A stretch of 64,000 nt of DNA from Solimicrobium sp040544425 (GCA_040544425.1 JBEONO010000018.1:16319-80318), one strand, 5' to 3'; counted from the stretch's first letter, positions 27,722 to 37,356 are shown. Translations and numbers: made by a program. The notes: generated by a model not told the origin, from the letters alone.

Positions 27722-29374
27722 ATGATCACCAAACCGTTTCAACGTAATGTCCAGGCGATCTCGTTCAAAGACGGGTTAGCGGGACTGTCGGTCGCCAGCA
27801 TATTGTTGCCGGAAGCAGTTGCCTATGCAGCGATCGCCCACCTTGGCATCCAGTCTGCAATCAGTGCCGTGCTGGCTGGGCTGATTTGCTACGCGTGCCT
27901 TGGTGCGAGCCGCTTTGCCATCGTGTCGCCGACTTCATCATCCGCCGCGCTTGTCGCTGCGGCTGCATTATCCCTGCTTCCGCCAGGCAGCAATCAGCAG
28001 GCTGCAATGAGTTTTGCTCTGGTCATTCTGACCGGTTGCGGATTGATCGTGATGGCGTTTGCGCGGTTAGGGCGACTTTCCGCATTTGTCTCGCGTCCGG
28101 TTTTGCATGGATTCTCGTTTGCCCTGGCCGCGACAATTATCGTGAAACAGCTGCCTAAAATATTAGGCATCGACGCGGGCGGACCGAATCCGTTTGTTTT
28201 AATGGCGCATATTTTCAGCTTGATGACAGACTGGTCCTGGTGGAGTCTGGCCTCCGGAGTTGGTACCCTGCTGCTCTTGTTGGGATTAAAAACATATACC
28301 AAACTGCCCGCCGCTTTTGTGGTGCTTGCCCTGGGCATCGGACTGTCTTACGGTTGCGATTTGTCGGCACTTCATATTGCTACGGTGGGGCACTTCAATC
28401 TGAGCCTGCCGCAACTGAGTCTGCCGGTTCTGACAATGAAGCAATGGCTGGATGCGGCTGAATTGGCGGGCGGTTTACTGGTGATTATCTTTTCCGAATC
28501 GTGGGGAAGTATTCGCAGTCTGGCGATTCAACATGGCGATCAGGTTGAACCGAACCGAGAGTTGTTTTCGTTGGGCGCGGCAAATCTGGCGTCGGGGTTA
28601 ATTCAGGGCATGCCGGTGGGAGCCGGATTTTCAGGCAGCGTGGCGAACGAATCGTCCGGAGCGCAAAGTAAATGGTCAGGGATTTTTGCCGCAGCCAGTG
28701 TCGCCCTGCTGGCAATTTTCGGCCGACCATTGATCGAACATATTCCCGAGCCGGTTTTGGCCGCCACCGTAGTTGGCGCGTTGCTGCACGCGCTCAATCC
28801 GCAACCGATACTGGAATTGTGGCGCATCAATCGCGACCAGTATCTGACCTTCGCCGCGATTGTCTCGGTATTGTTTTTCGGCGTGTTGCACGGCATGCTG
28901 ATCGCAGTCGGATTATCCATCGCCTCGGCGATCCGCACTTTCAGCCAGCCTGCCGTGCGCGAGTTGACTGAACTCGATGCAACACGCAATTACGTTGACC
29001 GGGAAAATCATCCTGACGCAAAACCCCATCCGAACATCTTGATTCTGCGTCCGGAAGAGCCGCTTTTTTTCGCCAGCGTGGATGGGATTTTTGATGTGGT
29101 CAAATCAGTGTTAAAGCAACGCAGCGATTGCAGGGTCTTGATTTTAAGTCTGGAACAAACCAATGATCTGGACAGCAGCGCGCGGGACAGCCTGGTCGAA
29201 TTATGTCGGCATTTGAAGCGGCTCGGAATCGTTACTCTGCTGGCGCGGGTCAAAGATCCGGTACGACGGCTGTTGCTCGACAGCGCCAGCGAATTATTTC
29301 AGGACACCATGTTCTGGAGCGTCGCTGATGCAGCAGCCAATGCAGAATCCCTATTAGGACAAACTCACCCATGA
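27722..29374 (+). CDS. SulP family anion transporter with STAS domain
   Basis: A 550-residue inner-membrane transporter of the SulP (SLC26-like) family. The membrane part (about 1-420) has 10-14 helices and the N-terminal signature GLAGLSVASILLPEAVAYAAIA. The cytosolic C-terminus (about 430-550; ILILRPEEPLFFASVDGIFD, LILSLEQTNDLDSSARDSL) is a STAS domain. Substrates in the family include sulfate, bicarbonate and dicarboxylates, and cannot be settled here. It overlaps the following kinase gene by four bases. Confidence 0.94.
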   Translation: MITKPFQRNVQAISFKDGLAGLSVASILLPEAVAYAAIAHLGIQSAISAVLAGLICYACLGASRFAIVSPTSSSAALVAAAALSLLPPGSNQQAAMSFALVILTGCGLIVMAFARLGRLSAFVSRPVLHGFSFALAATIIVKQLPKILGIDAGGPNPFVLMAHIFSLMTDWSWWSLASGVGTLLLLLGLKTYTKLPAAFVVLALGIGLSYGCDLSALHIATVGHFNLSLPQLSLPVLTMKQWLDAAELAGGLLVIIFSESWGSIRSLAIQHGDQVEPNRELFSLGAANLASGLIQGMPVGAGFSGSVANESSGAQSKWSGIFAAASVALLAIFGRPLIEHIPEPVLAATVVGALLHALNPQPILELWRINRDQYLTFAAIVSVLFFGVLHGMLIAVGLSIASAIRTFSQPAVRELTELDATRNYVDRENHPDAKPHPNILILRPEEPLFFASVDGIFDVVKSVLKQRSDCRVLILSLEQTNDLDSSARDSLVELCRHLKRLGIVTLLARVKDPVRRLLLDSASELFQDTMFWSVADAAANAESLLGQTHP

Positions 29375-30348
29375 TCCAGGCCAACTATCAACACTTGACA
29401 CCAGACTGTGTGCTGGATGCCGTGGAAGGATTGGGCTTTCAATCCAATGGCAGACTGCTGGCATTGAACAGCTATGAAAATCGCGTGTACCAGGTCGGCA
29501 TTGAGGACGGACCGCCGGTGGTGGTCAAATTTTACCGGCCGAATCGCTGGTCAAACGAAGCCATTCTGGAAGAGCATCAGTTTATTGAACAACTGCATCA
29601 ACAGGAGATCCCGGTGGTGTCAGCGCTGCGGGTCAATAACCAGACACTGCATCACTTCAACGGCTTTCGATTTACGCTGTTCCCGCGCCATGCCGGACGC
29701 GCCCCGGAACTGGATCATCCCGGCGTTCTGGAGTGGCTGGGCAGATTCATTGGCCGGATTCATGCAGTAGGTTCGCAAAGCAGCTATCAGTTCAGACCCA
29801 CTATCGACATCCGCAGCTTTGGCATTGCGTCACGCGACTATCTGATCCAGAACCAATTCATCCCGCCAGATTTATTACCTGCTTACCAAACCACCAGTGC
29901 GCAGGTGCTGGAAGAAGCACAACGATGTTTCGACCGGGCTGGAGACGTTGACCAAATACGTTTGCATGGTGACTGCCACCTCGGCAATGTATTGTGGACC
30001 GATGCCGGCCCCCACTTTGTCGATTTTGATGACAGCCGCATGGGTCCGGCGATTCAGGACTGCTGGATGTTGCTGTCCGGATCACGATTGGAGATGACTC
30101 AACAGCTCTGTGACGTGATTGCCGGTTACGAAGATTTTTGCGATTTCAATCCGCGCGAATTACAGCTCATTGAAGCCCTGCGCAGTCTGCGCCTGATCCA
30201 TTATTCAGCCTGGCTGGCACAGCGCTGGGAGGATCCGGCATTTAAAACCGCATTCCCTTGGTTTAATACACAACATTATTGGCAAGACCGGGTTTTGGAG
30301 CTGCGTGAGCAAATCGCTCTGATGCACGAGGAACCGCTAAAAATATAG
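29371..30348 (+). CDS. srkA: Stress response kinase, SrkA/YihE-like
   Basis: A 325-residue aminoglycoside-phosphotransferase-fold kinase of the YihE/SrkA group. Seen: RVYQVGIEDGPPVVVKFYRP (36-57) as the ATP-lid and lysine strand, the catalytic loop LHGDCHLGNVLW (198-209, Asp201) and the metal-binding DFDD (218-221). E. coli SrkA is a Ser/Thr kinase that protects from stress-induced death. Its ATGA overlap with the SulP gene implies co-expression, an unexplained pairing. Confidence 0.92.
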   Translation: MIQANYQHLTPDCVLDAVEGLGFQSNGRLLALNSYENRVYQVGIEDGPPVVVKFYRPNRWSNEAILEEHQFIEQLHQQEIPVVSALRVNNQTLHHFNGFRFTLFPRHAGRAPELDHPGVLEWLGRFIGRIHAVGSQSSYQFRPTIDIRSFGIASRDYLIQNQFIPPDLLPAYQTTSAQVLEEAQRCFDRAGDVDQIRLHGDCHLGNVLWTDAGPHFVDFDDSRMGPAIQDCWMLLSGSRLEMTQQLCDVIAGYEDFCDFNPRELQLIEALRSLRLIHYSAWLAQRWEDPAFKTAFPWFNTQHYWQDRVLELREQIALMHEEPLKI

Positions 30349-30566
30349 GTAGTTAACAAAACTTGCAGAAAAAGTTGTTATTTTTTACTGTTTCAAAACT
30401 CTACGGGAACTACCTGATTGACTGCCCAGAAAAAAATTTCCACATGCAACTAACTTATTTGCTAGCATGGCGGCTAAATTTCGCATTTCAATGCGTTACA
30501 AAAACAATACAAATACCTATCTCCAAACCACTCATTTGCTTAAAATGACCACAACCGCTGCACTGC

Positions 30567-31136
30567 ATGGCTACTGATAAAGAATTGTCCGACTTTTTGG
30601 AGAGTGTGGAACGGCGCGCTTTTAAACAGGCTGTGTACGCCGTTCGCAATGAGGAATCCGCGCTGGATATCGTTCAGGACGCGATGATCAAACTGTCAGA
30701 AAAATATGGCGACAAGCCATCCGAAGAACTCCCGATGTTGTTTCAGCGTATATTGCAGAACACCATCCTGGATTTTTTCCGCAGAGAAAAAGTACGCAAC
30801 ACCTGGGTCAGCCTGTTTTCCAACATGGTGACCCGCAAAGATGGCAATGATGATTTTGACATCCTTGAAAATTTTGAGTCAGAAGAAGGTTCCGAAGCAT
30901 CCGAATCCAGTGCCGACAAGGTAGAACGTGAACAAATGCTTACGCTTTTGGATGAAGAGATACAAAAATTACCGGCACGTCAACGGGAAGCCTTCCTCAT
31001 GCGTTACTGGGAAGACATGGACGTTGCCGAGACGGCCAGCGCGATGGGATGTTCCGAGGGAAGCGTGAAAACGCATTGCTCAAGAGCAACTCATGCACTG
31101 GCTAAATCTCTTAAAGCCTTAGGAATACACTTATGA
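30567..31136 (+). CDS. ECF-like RNA polymerase sigma factor
   Basis: A 189-residue group-4 type sigma factor. Region 2 is seen in AFKQAVYAVRNEESALDIVQDAMIKLSEKY and the -10 binding segment LPMLFQRILQNTILDFFRREKVR, then an acidic linker (about 90-118), then region 4 (LPARQREAFLMRYWEDMDVAETASAMGCSEGSVKTHCSRATHALAK). It overlaps DUF3619 by four bases. Position and coupling suggest DUF3619 is its membrane anti-sigma factor, which is inference. The regulon is unknown. Confidence 0.92.
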   Translation: MATDKELSDFLESVERRAFKQAVYAVRNEESALDIVQDAMIKLSEKYGDKPSEELPMLFQRILQNTILDFFRREKVRNTWVSLFSNMVTRKDGNDDFDILENFESEEGSEASESSADKVEREQMLTLLDEEIQKLPARQREAFLMRYWEDMDVAETASAMGCSEGSVKTHCSRATHALAKSLKALGIHL

Positions 31137-31582
31137 ATACTGAAATTAACAAATCAATCGCATCGCTGGCAAGTGATGAGCTGGCGTTCGCCTATAAAGT
31201 ACGCCGGGCACTTGATGAGCAGGTGGGTTCTTTACCGCAAAACACGGTAAATCGTCTGGCCGAGGCCCGTAAGCTGGCCATTGCGCGTAAAAAACCAGAG
31301 TCAGCTTTGCACGTGATTGCTGCCGAACGTCGTTTGGCTGGCGGATTTTCCAGCGGTAGCAGTAATCCGTTTAACGACTCAATTAACTGGCTGGTTCGGG
31401 TTGGTATCGCGATACCGTTGATCGTGCTGGTTGTTGGGGCTTTTGGCATCTATCAATATGAATCTGAGCGGCACATTGACGACCTGGCCGAAATTGACGC
31501 CGCGGTTCTGTCAGACGAATTACCTTTAAATGCCTATCTGGATCATGGCTTTGATTCATATTTAAACAAACACGGAGAATAG
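31133..31582 (+). CDS. DUF3619 protein, putative anti-sigma factor
   Basis: A 149-residue single-pass membrane protein. An N-terminal cytosolic part (about 1-85; LASDELAFAYKVRRALDEQVGSLPQNTVNRLAEARKLAI) is followed by one helix (about 88-107) and a short periplasmic tail with an ELPLNAYLDHGF motif. Topology, size and the four-base overlap with the sigma gene are those of an anti-sigma factor. DUF3619 is restricted to betaproteobacteria to my knowledge and has no proven role. Confidence 0.85.
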   Translation: MNTEINKSIASLASDELAFAYKVRRALDEQVGSLPQNTVNRLAEARKLAIARKKPESALHVIAAERRLAGGFSSGSSNPFNDSINWLVRVGIAIPLIVLVVGAFGIYQYESERHIDDLAEIDAAVLSDELPLNAYLDHGFDSYLNKHGE

Positions 31583-31583
31583 G

Positions 31584-32240
31584 GTGGGGATAACATCTGT
31601 GCAAAAATTTGCGCCGGTTTCTGGAATGCGTAGCAACATATTTTTGAAATGGATGCTCCCCCTGATTTTAGTTGCAGGCCTGGTCCTGTGTTCGATCACA
31701 CAGCTACACGCAGCAAATGCGTCTCCACCAGCACCCAATGCCTGGAACAGTTTGAGCCCGATTCAAAAACAGGCATTGGCACCGCTCGCGAAAGACTGGG
31801 ATTCACTGCCGGCTGACCGTAAGCAGAAATGGCTGGCGATTGCGGCAAAGTACGAGCATATGAGCCCCGAAGATCAAAAGCGGGCGCAAGAAAAAATGGA
31901 TGCTTACGTCAAGCTCACTCCCGAGCAACGGCGTGCTGTCCGGGAAAACTACCTACGTTCAAACAAATACGAGCCAGAACAGCGCAAGCAAAAATGGGAT
32001 GAGTACAACCAGTTGCCGGAAGATGAGCGCACACAGTTGGCGAACCACCCTGAAAAGAAAAAACTGATCACCAACTTGCCAACTCCTGCGGAAAGCAAAG
32101 AACAAAAGCTGCAGCCGCTCAAGACTCCCAAAAAGCCTGCTGGCAGCCCAATCACTGCGCCGACATCAGCCAGCCAACCGGCCGCGCGGTCAGCACCTAC
32201 CCTGCCCGCAAATTCAAGTCCAGCCACAGCACCGAATTAA
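31584..32240 (+). CDS. DUF3106 periplasmic protein
   Basis: A 218-residue exported protein. The frame opens at a GTG at 31584 with CGGAG upstream; an ATG at 31626 directly before the signal peptide is an alternative start. A signal peptide (about 23-44) precedes a helical, charged domain with repeated W-x-x-L-(S/P/T)-P-x-(D/E)-(Q/R) units (LSPIQKQAL, LPADRKQKW, MSPEDQKRA, LTPEQRRAV, LPEDERTQL), reminiscent of CpxP/Spy-type LTxxQ periplasmic sensors. A Pro/Ala/Ser-rich tail ends the protein. It is the third gene of the sigma operon. Confidence 0.85.
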   Translation: MGITSVQKFAPVSGMRSNIFLKWMLPLILVAGLVLCSITQLHAANASPPAPNAWNSLSPIQKQALAPLAKDWDSLPADRKQKWLAIAAKYEHMSPEDQKRAQEKMDAYVKLTPEQRRAVRENYLRSNKYEPEQRKQKWDEYNQLPEDERTQLANHPEKKKLITNLPTPAESKEQKLQPLKTPKKPAGSPITAPTSASQPAARSAPTLPANSSPATAPN

Positions 32241-32783
32241 ATGACTTCACTAACCAGCGTAGATTCTGCCGCAGCAATTCCTGTTCAATTCGCGTCGCTC
32301 AAGCATCGATTACTGTGCATGGTGTATGAAGGCGTATTGCTGTTCGGCGTGTTGTTCGCGGCTGAACTGTTGTTTGATCTCTCCACACAAAAACTGGACA
32401 GTGCGGCGCTGCACTATTGGCACAATCTGTATTTGTTTTTGGTGCTGGGCGCCTATTTCACTTATTTCTGGGGACATGGCGGTCAAACCTTGCCGATGCA
32501 GACCTGGCATATCAAAGTTGTCAGTGCTGATTTTCAGGCGGTGTCATTCAAACAGGCCTGCATCCGGTATTGCGCCGCCTGGATGTGGTTTTTGCCCGCG
32601 CTGGCATTGAGCTACGGATTGGATCTGCCGCACTGGACCTGTGTCAGCCTGTTTTTTGTCGGCATACTGGTTTGGGCATTCACCAGCAAATTCGACAAGA
32701 ATGGCCAGTTCCTGCATGACCGGCTCGCTGGCACCCAATTAGTCTGTGTCGCCAAAGCTGGGCAAATTGACGACACGAATTAA
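32241..32783 (+). CDS. RDD family membrane protein
   Basis: A 180-residue protein with four hydrophobic segments and an RDD-like pattern (LKHRLLCMVYEGVLLFGVLF at the start, GGQTLPMQTWHIKVVSAD in the centre, FLHDRLAGTQLV at the end). RDD proteins are inner-membrane proteins of mostly unknown function, some proposed as transporters. The ATG directly follows the stop of DUF3106, so it belongs to the sigma operon. In this arrangement it may be a target or part of the envelope response. Confidence 0.85.
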   Translation: MTSLTSVDSAAAIPVQFASLKHRLLCMVYEGVLLFGVLFAAELLFDLSTQKLDSAALHYWHNLYLFLVLGAYFTYFWGHGGQTLPMQTWHIKVVSADFQAVSFKQACIRYCAAWMWFLPALALSYGLDLPHWTCVSLFFVGILVWAFTSKFDKNGQFLHDRLAGTQLVCVAKAGQIDDTN

Positions 32784-32885
32784 AAGTTTATTCCAACAAA
32801 CGGGCGAAAAACCCACTCCGCTCTAGGTTTACTGCAGCTATCTCACTTAAAATGGCATGCATATTGCCCTGATAACGAGACAACC

Positions 32886-33554
32886 ATGCAACAGAAAGCA
32901 CCGCGCCGCACCCGTGAACGAATCCTGGAGCTGTCACTAAAATTATTTAATGAATTTGGTGAGCCGAATATCACGACCACCGTCATTGCTGAAGAAATGA
33001 ATATTTCTCCGGGCAATCTGTACTATCACTTCCGCAACAAAGACGATATCGTCAACTCAATCTTTACCCAATTCGAAGAAGAAATTAACAAGAAGCTGGC
33101 GTTTCCAAAGGGCCGAAAGGCCAATGTCGACGATATCTGGCTATACCTGCATCTGACCTATGAATTGATTTGGCGTTACCGTTTTTTTTACCGCGACCTG
33201 AACGACCTGTTGTCACGCAATCGAAAACTGGAACTGAACTTCAAACTGATTCTGGCGCATAAAATCAGCGTCGCGCAAGAGTTATGTCTGGGCCTGCGTA
33301 CCGACGGAGAATTTGAAGGAAGCGATACCGAAATCGACGCACTGGCCACCAATATGGTGGTGTTGGCAACCTACTGGCTGTCGTACGAATACGTGCGCAA
33401 TCCACGCAAATATACCGAAGAGGATGCCGTATCGGACTCACTGGTGCGCGGCTGTTATCAGGTTCTGGTATTGATCTCTCCCTATTTGCGCGGCGAAACC
33501 AGCACCAAATTCCAGCAGAAAACGCAAGAGTACTTACTGAAGTTAAAGCGATGA
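32886..33554 (+). CDS. TetR/AcrR family transcriptional regulator
   Basis: A 222-residue TetR regulator. The N-terminal HTH is clear: TRERILELSLKLFNEFGEPNITTTVIAEEMNISPGNLYYHFRNKDDIV (about 9-56), with YYHFRNK as the recognition helix. The C-terminal ligand domain has no assigned ligand. It overlaps the LOG-type gene by four bases and is probably autoregulated; no palindrome resembling the ETF-QO operator was seen upstream. Confidence 0.93.
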   Translation: MQQKAPRRTRERILELSLKLFNEFGEPNITTTVIAEEMNISPGNLYYHFRNKDDIVNSIFTQFEEEINKKLAFPKGRKANVDDIWLYLHLTYELIWRYRFFYRDLNDLLSRNRKLELNFKLILAHKISVAQELCLGLRTDGEFEGSDTEIDALATNMVVLATYWLSYEYVRNPRKYTEEDAVSDSLVRGCYQVLVLISPYLRGETSTKFQQKTQEYLLKLKR

Positions 33555-34096
33555 AAGCGCTGTGCGTCTATTGCGGTTCCGCGCCGGGCGCAACGGCTGA
33601 GTACGCCAATGCCGCCCTCCTGCTTGCCAGCGCGCTGGTCGAGCATAATCTGGAACTGGTTTATGGTGGCGGCAATATCGGCCTGATGGGAATATTGGCC
33701 AATGAAGTCATGCGGCTGGGCGGCGAAGTCACCGGCGTGATCCCGCAGTTATTGATGGACAGGGAAGTCGGGCATATGGCATTGACACGCCTTCATATCG
33801 TCAAGGACATGCATGAACGCAAAGCACTGATGGCCGAGCTGAGTGATGGTTTTATCGCCCTGCCCGGCGGCATTGGAACCTTGGAGGAATTATTTGAAAT
33901 GCTGACCTGGCGGCAGATCGGATTTCATAATAAACCGGTTGCGCTGTTGAACGTCAACGGCTTTTACGATGGCTTGTTAGGATTTCTCAATTTTCAGGTT
34001 GAGCAAAAATTTTTAAGACCGGCGCATCGCGCACTGTTGCTGGAATCAAATGATGCTGATGACTTGATTCATCAAATTAAAACCAACAGAAAATAA
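33551..34096 (+). CDS. LOG family nucleoside-monophosphate phosphoribohydrolase
   Basis: A 181-residue TIGR00730/LOG family protein with the Rossmann-fold start CVYCGSAPG, YGGGNIGLMG and the catalytic motif PGGIGTLEELFEMLTW (about 103-118). Family members hydrolyse cytokinin riboside 5'-monophosphates and other nucleoside monophosphates (PpnN-like activity) to base and ribose phosphate. Its start overlaps the TetR stop codon, so the regulator may respond to a related nucleotide, which is inference. Confidence 0.93.
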   Translation: MKALCVYCGSAPGATAEYANAALLLASALVEHNLELVYGGGNIGLMGILANEVMRLGGEVTGVIPQLLMDREVGHMALTRLHIVKDMHERKALMAELSDGFIALPGGIGTLEELFEMLTWRQIGFHNKPVALLNVNGFYDGLLGFLNFQVEQKFLRPAHRALLLESNDADDLIHQIKTNRK

Positions 34097-34113
34097 TTCA
34101 CTGCGGAGTGACG

Positions 34114-35487
34114 ATGACTTCAACATGGAAATTGGCACTGACCTGCGTTGCGCTGATATTTCTTGCCGTCGTACTCTGGATGAAAATATCCCCTCCTGAA
34201 TTAATCCGGGTTGGATCCAATTACAGCGCCAAGATAGTCTGCACCAACGTCTTCATGGTCGGTCGCGACCCCAGCGAAGTACTGCAACTGGATGTACAGG
34301 CGCCCGGCCATCCTTTGCTCAAGCTGGTGCAAATCTATATCGACCAAAAAAATAAACTGGTGCGCGCCAATCTGTTAGGCATGTTCGGGCGCGGTCTCGC
34401 GGTATACCGCCCCGGCACTGGTTGCGCGACTTTGCCGGATGCTGAAGTCGAGCAGGCCAGGACAAATCAATTCACGCCTGGCAAAATCCTCATGCCCACG
34501 CCCGATCAGAATTGGCCAGCCGGATCCAAAGCGCAGCTCGATGAGCGCATTGAAAACATCATCAAAGATGAAGAACTGGCCGGGCCCGGAATGCGCGGCA
34601 TCGCCGTCATTCACAACGGCAAATTGGTTGCGCAACGCTATGGCAAAGGGTTTAACGAGCGGACGCCGTTGTTGGGCTGGTCAATGACCAAGACGGTCAC
34701 TGCGGTGCTGGTGGGCATGCAGATCAAATCGGGTAAACTCAAACTGGACCAGGCAGGTTTCTGGCCTGCCACTACGCCCTCAGATGGACGTGAAAAAATC
34801 AGGCTGGCTGATTTGCTTTCAATGAGCAGTGGCCTGCAATTCAATGAAGACTACGGTGATGTCTCGGACGTGACCCGCATGCTGTTTCTCAGCCCGGACA
34901 TGAGCGCCTTTGTACATGATCGGCCGCTCGAACATCCAGCCGGTACGTTCTGGAATTATTCAACCGGCACCTCGGTGCTTCTGTCGCGCATCTGGCAAGA
35001 CCGCGCCGGCACCAATGCGCTGGCTTTCCCGCACGATAAATTATTTACGCCACTGGGCATGAGCAGCGCATTCATCGAAGCCGACGAACATGGCACGCTG
35101 GTGGGTGGCAGCTATATGTACGCAACGGCACAAGACTGGGCGCGCTTCGGCCAGTTTCTGTTGCAGGATGGGGTCTGGAACGATCACCATCTTTTACCCG
35201 ATGGCTATGTCACGATGATGCATAGCGCGGCACCGGCTTCGCAGGGCCGCTACGGGCAGGGTCAGGTTTGGCTGGAAGGTCCGTATGGCGACAAACCTGC
35301 CGATGGCAAGACCGGGCCGACATTTCATCTGCCGGCCGATACCTATTGGCTGCAGGGGCATGACGGACAAACGGTGGCGATTGTCCCGTCCAAACAATTA
35401 GTGGTAGTCCGGCTGGGCTTGACGCCACACAAATTTTCATACAAGCCACAGGCTATGCTGCAAACCATCGTCCAAACACTCGAATAA
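34114..35487 (+). CDS. Exported beta-lactamase-family serine hydrolase
   Basis: The ATG at 34114 (457 residues) fits GGAG upstream; a GTG two codons before is part of that site. An N-terminal signal anchor is followed by a ~100-residue unique part and a class C beta-lactamase/esterase fold. It carries SMTK (190-193; Ser190, Lys193), a Tyr-containing WNYSTG in place of YxN, and GHDG near the end in the KTG/HxG position. The closest group looks like 6-aminohexanoate-dimer hydrolase/esterase-like enzymes. Periplasmic or membrane-anchored; substrate unknown. Confidence 0.9.
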   Translation: MTSTWKLALTCVALIFLAVVLWMKISPPELIRVGSNYSAKIVCTNVFMVGRDPSEVLQLDVQAPGHPLLKLVQIYIDQKNKLVRANLLGMFGRGLAVYRPGTGCATLPDAEVEQARTNQFTPGKILMPTPDQNWPAGSKAQLDERIENIIKDEELAGPGMRGIAVIHNGKLVAQRYGKGFNERTPLLGWSMTKTVTAVLVGMQIKSGKLKLDQAGFWPATTPSDGREKIRLADLLSMSSGLQFNEDYGDVSDVTRMLFLSPDMSAFVHDRPLEHPAGTFWNYSTGTSVLLSRIWQDRAGTNALAFPHDKLFTPLGMSSAFIEADEHGTLVGGSYMYATAQDWARFGQFLLQDGVWNDHHLLPDGYVTMMHSAAPASQGRYGQGQVWLEGPYGDKPADGKTGPTFHLPADTYWLQGHDGQTVAIVPSKQLVVVRLGLTPHKFSYKPQAMLQTIVQTLE

Positions 35488-35509
35488 CATTCTTCGTTCA
35501 CACTTCATC

Positions 35510-37303
35510 ATGAATACCAACACACAATACCGTATCGCAGCCTTACGCCAGCAAATGGCGCTCCATCAAATCGATGCCATTCTCGTACCGTCGGCCGACC
35601 CGCATTTGTCTGAATATTTACCGGATCGCTGGCAAGGGCGTGCCTGGTTTTCAGGCTTTCATGGTTCAGTTGGCACCTTGATAGTCACCGCCGACTTCGC
35701 CGGGCTATGGGTCGATACCCGCTATTGGGTGCAGGCTGAAGCAGAACTGGCTGGCAGCGGCATTACCATGATGAAGATTGCCGCAGCCGGTTCCACCGAC
35801 CATATCGACTGGCTGGCAGCGCATCTGACCAAAGGCCAGCGGGTTGCCGTTGACGGCATGGTCTTGGGTCTGTCGAGTGCAAGGCAACTGGAACAAGCAC
35901 TGACCGCAGGTCAGATTGCGTTAATTACCGATCTTGATCTGCAAAGCGGTGCATGGCCGGGCCGACCCGGTTTGCCAACCCAGCCGGTCTACGAACATCT
36001 GCCTCCGTACGCAACCGTGTCGCGAACAGAAAAGCTGGCACTGGTGCGCGCTCAAATGCAGCAACTGGGTGCGGACTGGCACTTGATCTCATCATTGGAC
36101 GATATCGCCTGGTTATTGAATTTGCGCGGCGCCGATGTCAATTACAATCCGGTCTTTCTGGCCCACCTGCTAATCAGCAACGATCAGGTCGAGCTGTTCA
36201 TTGGCAGCGGAAAAATCAACCCGACACTCCTGGCGACATTAAACGAACAGGGCATCACCTGTCGCGACTACCGGCAGATTACCAACGTGCTGGGCACTTT
36301 GCCGCCCGCCTGTTCTTTGTTGCTGGATCCACGTCGCGTGACATTCGGCATCATCGAAGCCTGTCCTGGCAGCATGAAAAAAATTGAGGCAATCAATCCC
36401 TCGACTTATTTGAAGTCACGCAAAAATAGCGCCGAAGCCCAGCACATCAGAACTGCGATGGAGCAGGATGGCGCAGCACTGTGCGAATTTTTTGCGTGGT
36501 TCGACAGCACCATCGGCAAGGAAAAAATTACCGAGATGGATGTGGACCGGGAAATCTGCGCCGCGCGTGCCAGGCGACCCGGCTTTGTTTCTCCGAGCTT
36601 TGGCACCATCGCCGGCTTCAATGCCAATGGCGCGATGCCGCATTATCACGCCACACCGGAATCGAATACCGTCATCGAGGGCAATGGTCTGTTGCTGATC
36701 GACTCGGGCGGTCAGTATCTGAACGGCACCACCGACATCACCCGCGTGGTCGCCATCGGCCAGCCGAGCGCTGAGCAAAAGCGCGATTTTTCACTGGAAC
36801 TGAAAGCAGTCATTGCACTGTCGACTGCCCAATTTCCGGTCGGCACCCGCGCCCCGCTGCTCGATGCGATCGCGCGTGCTCCTCTGTGGGCGGCGGGTTT
36901 GAATTACGGCCACGGCACCGGACACGGCGTCGGCTATTTTTTAAACGTGCACGAAGGTCCACACAATATTTCATGGCTGACTCCACCGGAACCGCAAACG
37001 GCAATGCAACTCGGGATGATCACTTCAATCGAACCGGGGATTTACCGACCGGGAAAATGGGGAATCCGGATCGAAAATCTGGTACTCAATGTGCCCGGTG
37101 ATGTTTCTGAATTTGCTGAATTTATTCGGTTTGAGACATTAACATTGTGCCCGATTGATGTGCGAGGTATTGACAAGTCCATCCTGACAGCCGGGGAAAT
37201 TGGCTGGATAAACAATTACCATGCGACGGTCAAAGCGCGTCTGACACCTCACGTTGCCGGCGATGCGCTGGCCTGGCTGGACCGAAGTACTGCGCCGATT
37301 TGA
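35510..37303 (+). CDS. Xaa-Pro aminopeptidase (aminopeptidase P, long form)
   Basis: A 597-residue M24B metallopeptidase of the long type, with two N-terminal creatinase-like domains (about 1-310) and a C-terminal pita-bread catalytic domain. The metal ligands are all visible: Asp in LLIDSGGQY and in TTDITRVV, His in HGTGHGVGYF, Glu in SIEPGIY and in GIRIENLV. It removes an N-terminal residue preceding proline. No signal peptide, so cytosolic. Confidence 0.95.
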   Translation: MNTNTQYRIAALRQQMALHQIDAILVPSADPHLSEYLPDRWQGRAWFSGFHGSVGTLIVTADFAGLWVDTRYWVQAEAELAGSGITMMKIAAAGSTDHIDWLAAHLTKGQRVAVDGMVLGLSSARQLEQALTAGQIALITDLDLQSGAWPGRPGLPTQPVYEHLPPYATVSRTEKLALVRAQMQQLGADWHLISSLDDIAWLLNLRGADVNYNPVFLAHLLISNDQVELFIGSGKINPTLLATLNEQGITCRDYRQITNVLGTLPPACSLLLDPRRVTFGIIEACPGSMKKIEAINPSTYLKSRKNSAEAQHIRTAMEQDGAALCEFFAWFDSTIGKEKITEMDVDREICAARARRPGFVSPSFGTIAGFNANGAMPHYHATPESNTVIEGNGLLLIDSGGQYLNGTTDITRVVAIGQPSAEQKRDFSLELKAVIALSTAQFPVGTRAPLLDAIARAPLWAAGLNYGHGTGHGVGYFLNVHEGPHNISWLTPPEPQTAMQLGMITSIEPGIYRPGKWGIRIENLVLNVPGDVSEFAEFIRFETLTLCPIDVRGIDKSILTAGEIGWINNYHATVKARLTPHVAGDALAWLDRSTAPI

Positions 37304-37356
37304 TCATCCTGACAATAAACCCATGGCTTTTTCGGGTAAAACCAGGACCCTTCGAG

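Noticed and set aside
30347..30416. AGGTAGTT / AACTACCT inverted repeat after srkA
   Set aside because: Only eight bases per arm with about 54 bases between them and no T run; too weak to call a terminator or operator.
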